NCBI GenBank assembly: GCA_013397435.1
Contig: VZRG01001059.1
Coordinates: 124,001-188,000 of the forward strand
Reading direction: 5' to 3'
Length of the DNA: 64,000 nt
Source: Erythrocercus mccallii
Taxonomy: Eukaryota; Chordata; Aves; Passeriformes; Dicruridae
In this document: piece by piece, positions 63,101 through 64,000 of the stretch
Layout of the letters: each line of letters opens with the position of its first letter
Numbering within the stretch: position 1 is the stretch's first letter
Notes under the pieces: model-generated
What the model was told of the DNA's origin: nothing
Databases searched by the model: none
Seen by the model: the letters and a program-made list of their open reading frames with translations, nothing else
Made by a program: the position numbers and the translations under genes

Positions 63101-64000
63101 GAAATCTCCAGTTACTCAACAGCAATTAACCAAAACAGGGTCCAGCACAGCATTTGGACCACTCACCTCCAAGTGAGCTTTCTTCTCTGGTCTGTCTCCT
63201 GTCCTCACTTTTCTCAGCTATTACTTCAGTCTGTCAGTCTGCTGGGTCCATATTAATAGACTATGCCTGGAGATTAAACTCCTGGCTCTCCTCCCTTCTA
63301 GGCTATGTCCACAAAAACTGCCTCCCGATCACCTGTTTGGTCTCCATTTTCTTCACTCTACTAATGGCTGGAAACTTCTATGTCTCTTGTTTGTTTTCTA
63401 TTGAGTTTCTCCGTATGTTTTTGTCCCACCTCAGAGTCCTGACTGAGTGTATTTACCAGGCTGCCTCCCTGCCTTAGTCATACTCTGCTGGAAAGCAAAT
63501 CTGAAGCCGTCCAATGTTCTTCCCTTCTTTTATTGTTGTTTTTGCAAGGAGAGTTCAAATAAACAAATACACCCTACCTCCCCCCAACATCTGGTGCCTT
63601 TCAAGAGCCTTAAACTCATGGCCTGAATGAGTATGTGGAAAGAAAGGCAGGATGGTAATCCAGCTAACTTGCAAAAACTAGGCATGGACCCAAAGGAACA
63701 GACTTTTTTTTAATTTGAAGTATCCAAGAACAAAGTTTGTACTTTTATGCTTATCAGTCATCCCCTTTAGCCATGATCAAAACTCTATTTCTGTGCTTCT
63801 TCCATACCTGCTGGTGTCACCCACTTTGCTATGTGGGCACAAGGCCTTCCCTGTGCAAGCATTTATTCTAAAAGGGAAAGAATGCCAGGTCCTGTCTGCA
63901 GCAGGATTCATTGAACAAAAGGTGTGGAACCAGTTCCGTGTAACTTCAAACCCAGTGTGGCAAGTATCAGGTCCAGAGTGAACTTTGCTTTCTTCTGTCT
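60121..64000. other. Non-coding stretch; 11-bp duplication
   Basis: Unique sequence. GGAAAGCTCCA is duplicated in tandem at 60667-60688. A 17-base alternating purine-pyrimidine run lies at 62796-62812. The 147-codon frame at 60269-60712 and those near 62770-63480 are not recognisable as proteins. Confidence 0.55.

Overview
This window looks like non-coding vertebrate DNA, most likely from a bird. The best evidence is a recognisable 3' end of a CR1 LINE at about 34.03-34.26 kb. It carries the C-terminal reverse-transcriptase reading frame, the conserved 3' tail and a terminal ATTCTGTG, as in avian CR1 copies. A second, very decayed CR1 tail lies near 35.6 kb on the other strand. There are also old MIR/CORE-SINE-like pieces of the kind seen in sauropsids. 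I saw no Alu, B1 or L1. Base composition is moderate, with a few small CpG-rich patches and long ordinary stretches. The species cannot be fixed from the sequence.

I call no protein-coding gene. The longest open frame is under 200 codons and runs through a (TG)n(GA)n microsatellite. The other frames look like chance frames: no recognisable domain, and overlapping frames on both strands. The window is probably intergenic or lies inside a large intron. Exons of a gene spanning it, or lncRNA exons, cannot be excluded; one weak spliced-ORF candidate on the + strand (about 42.5 and 45.2 kb) is listed only as a lead.

Layout: 0-6.6 kb is unremarkable apart from a CpG-rich patch with a CTCF-like core at 1.5-1.8 kb. 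A homeodomain-core-rich AT segment lies at 6.6 kb. From 6.7 to 16.2 kb little is recognisable. At 16.58-16.88 kb is the best CpG-island-like segment, followed directly by an AT-rich tract (17.03-17.51 kb) with a 14-bp palindrome and paired GATA sites. From 17.5 to 31 kb there is mostly unique sequence with a 26-bp tandem duplication, a 9-bp-stem hairpin, an old SINE piece and a 25-T tract with an AATAAA on the opposite strand. At 31.3-34.3 kb lie an old MIR-like element, two AT-rich regulatory-looking segments, a CpG-rich patch with an inverted CCAAT/GC-box pair, and the CR1 fragment. From 34 to 52 kb there are short tandem repeats (20 bp x3, a perfect 59 bp x2, 12 bp x2), simple repeats and two more candidate regulatory segments at 41.1-41.5 and 43.05-43.37 kb. 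At 52.5 kb is a CpG patch with another CTCF-like core. From 53 to 64 kb I see mostly unique sequence, with a Pol III B-box-like match at 57.17 kb and an octamer site at 60.09 kb.

No genes are called, so no pathway can be described. If the window has a function it is likely regulatory. The best candidates are the CpG patches, the CTCF-like cores and the AT-rich homeodomain-core clusters. None can be confirmed without cross-species alignment or chromatin data. I did not find a convincing previously undescribed system.
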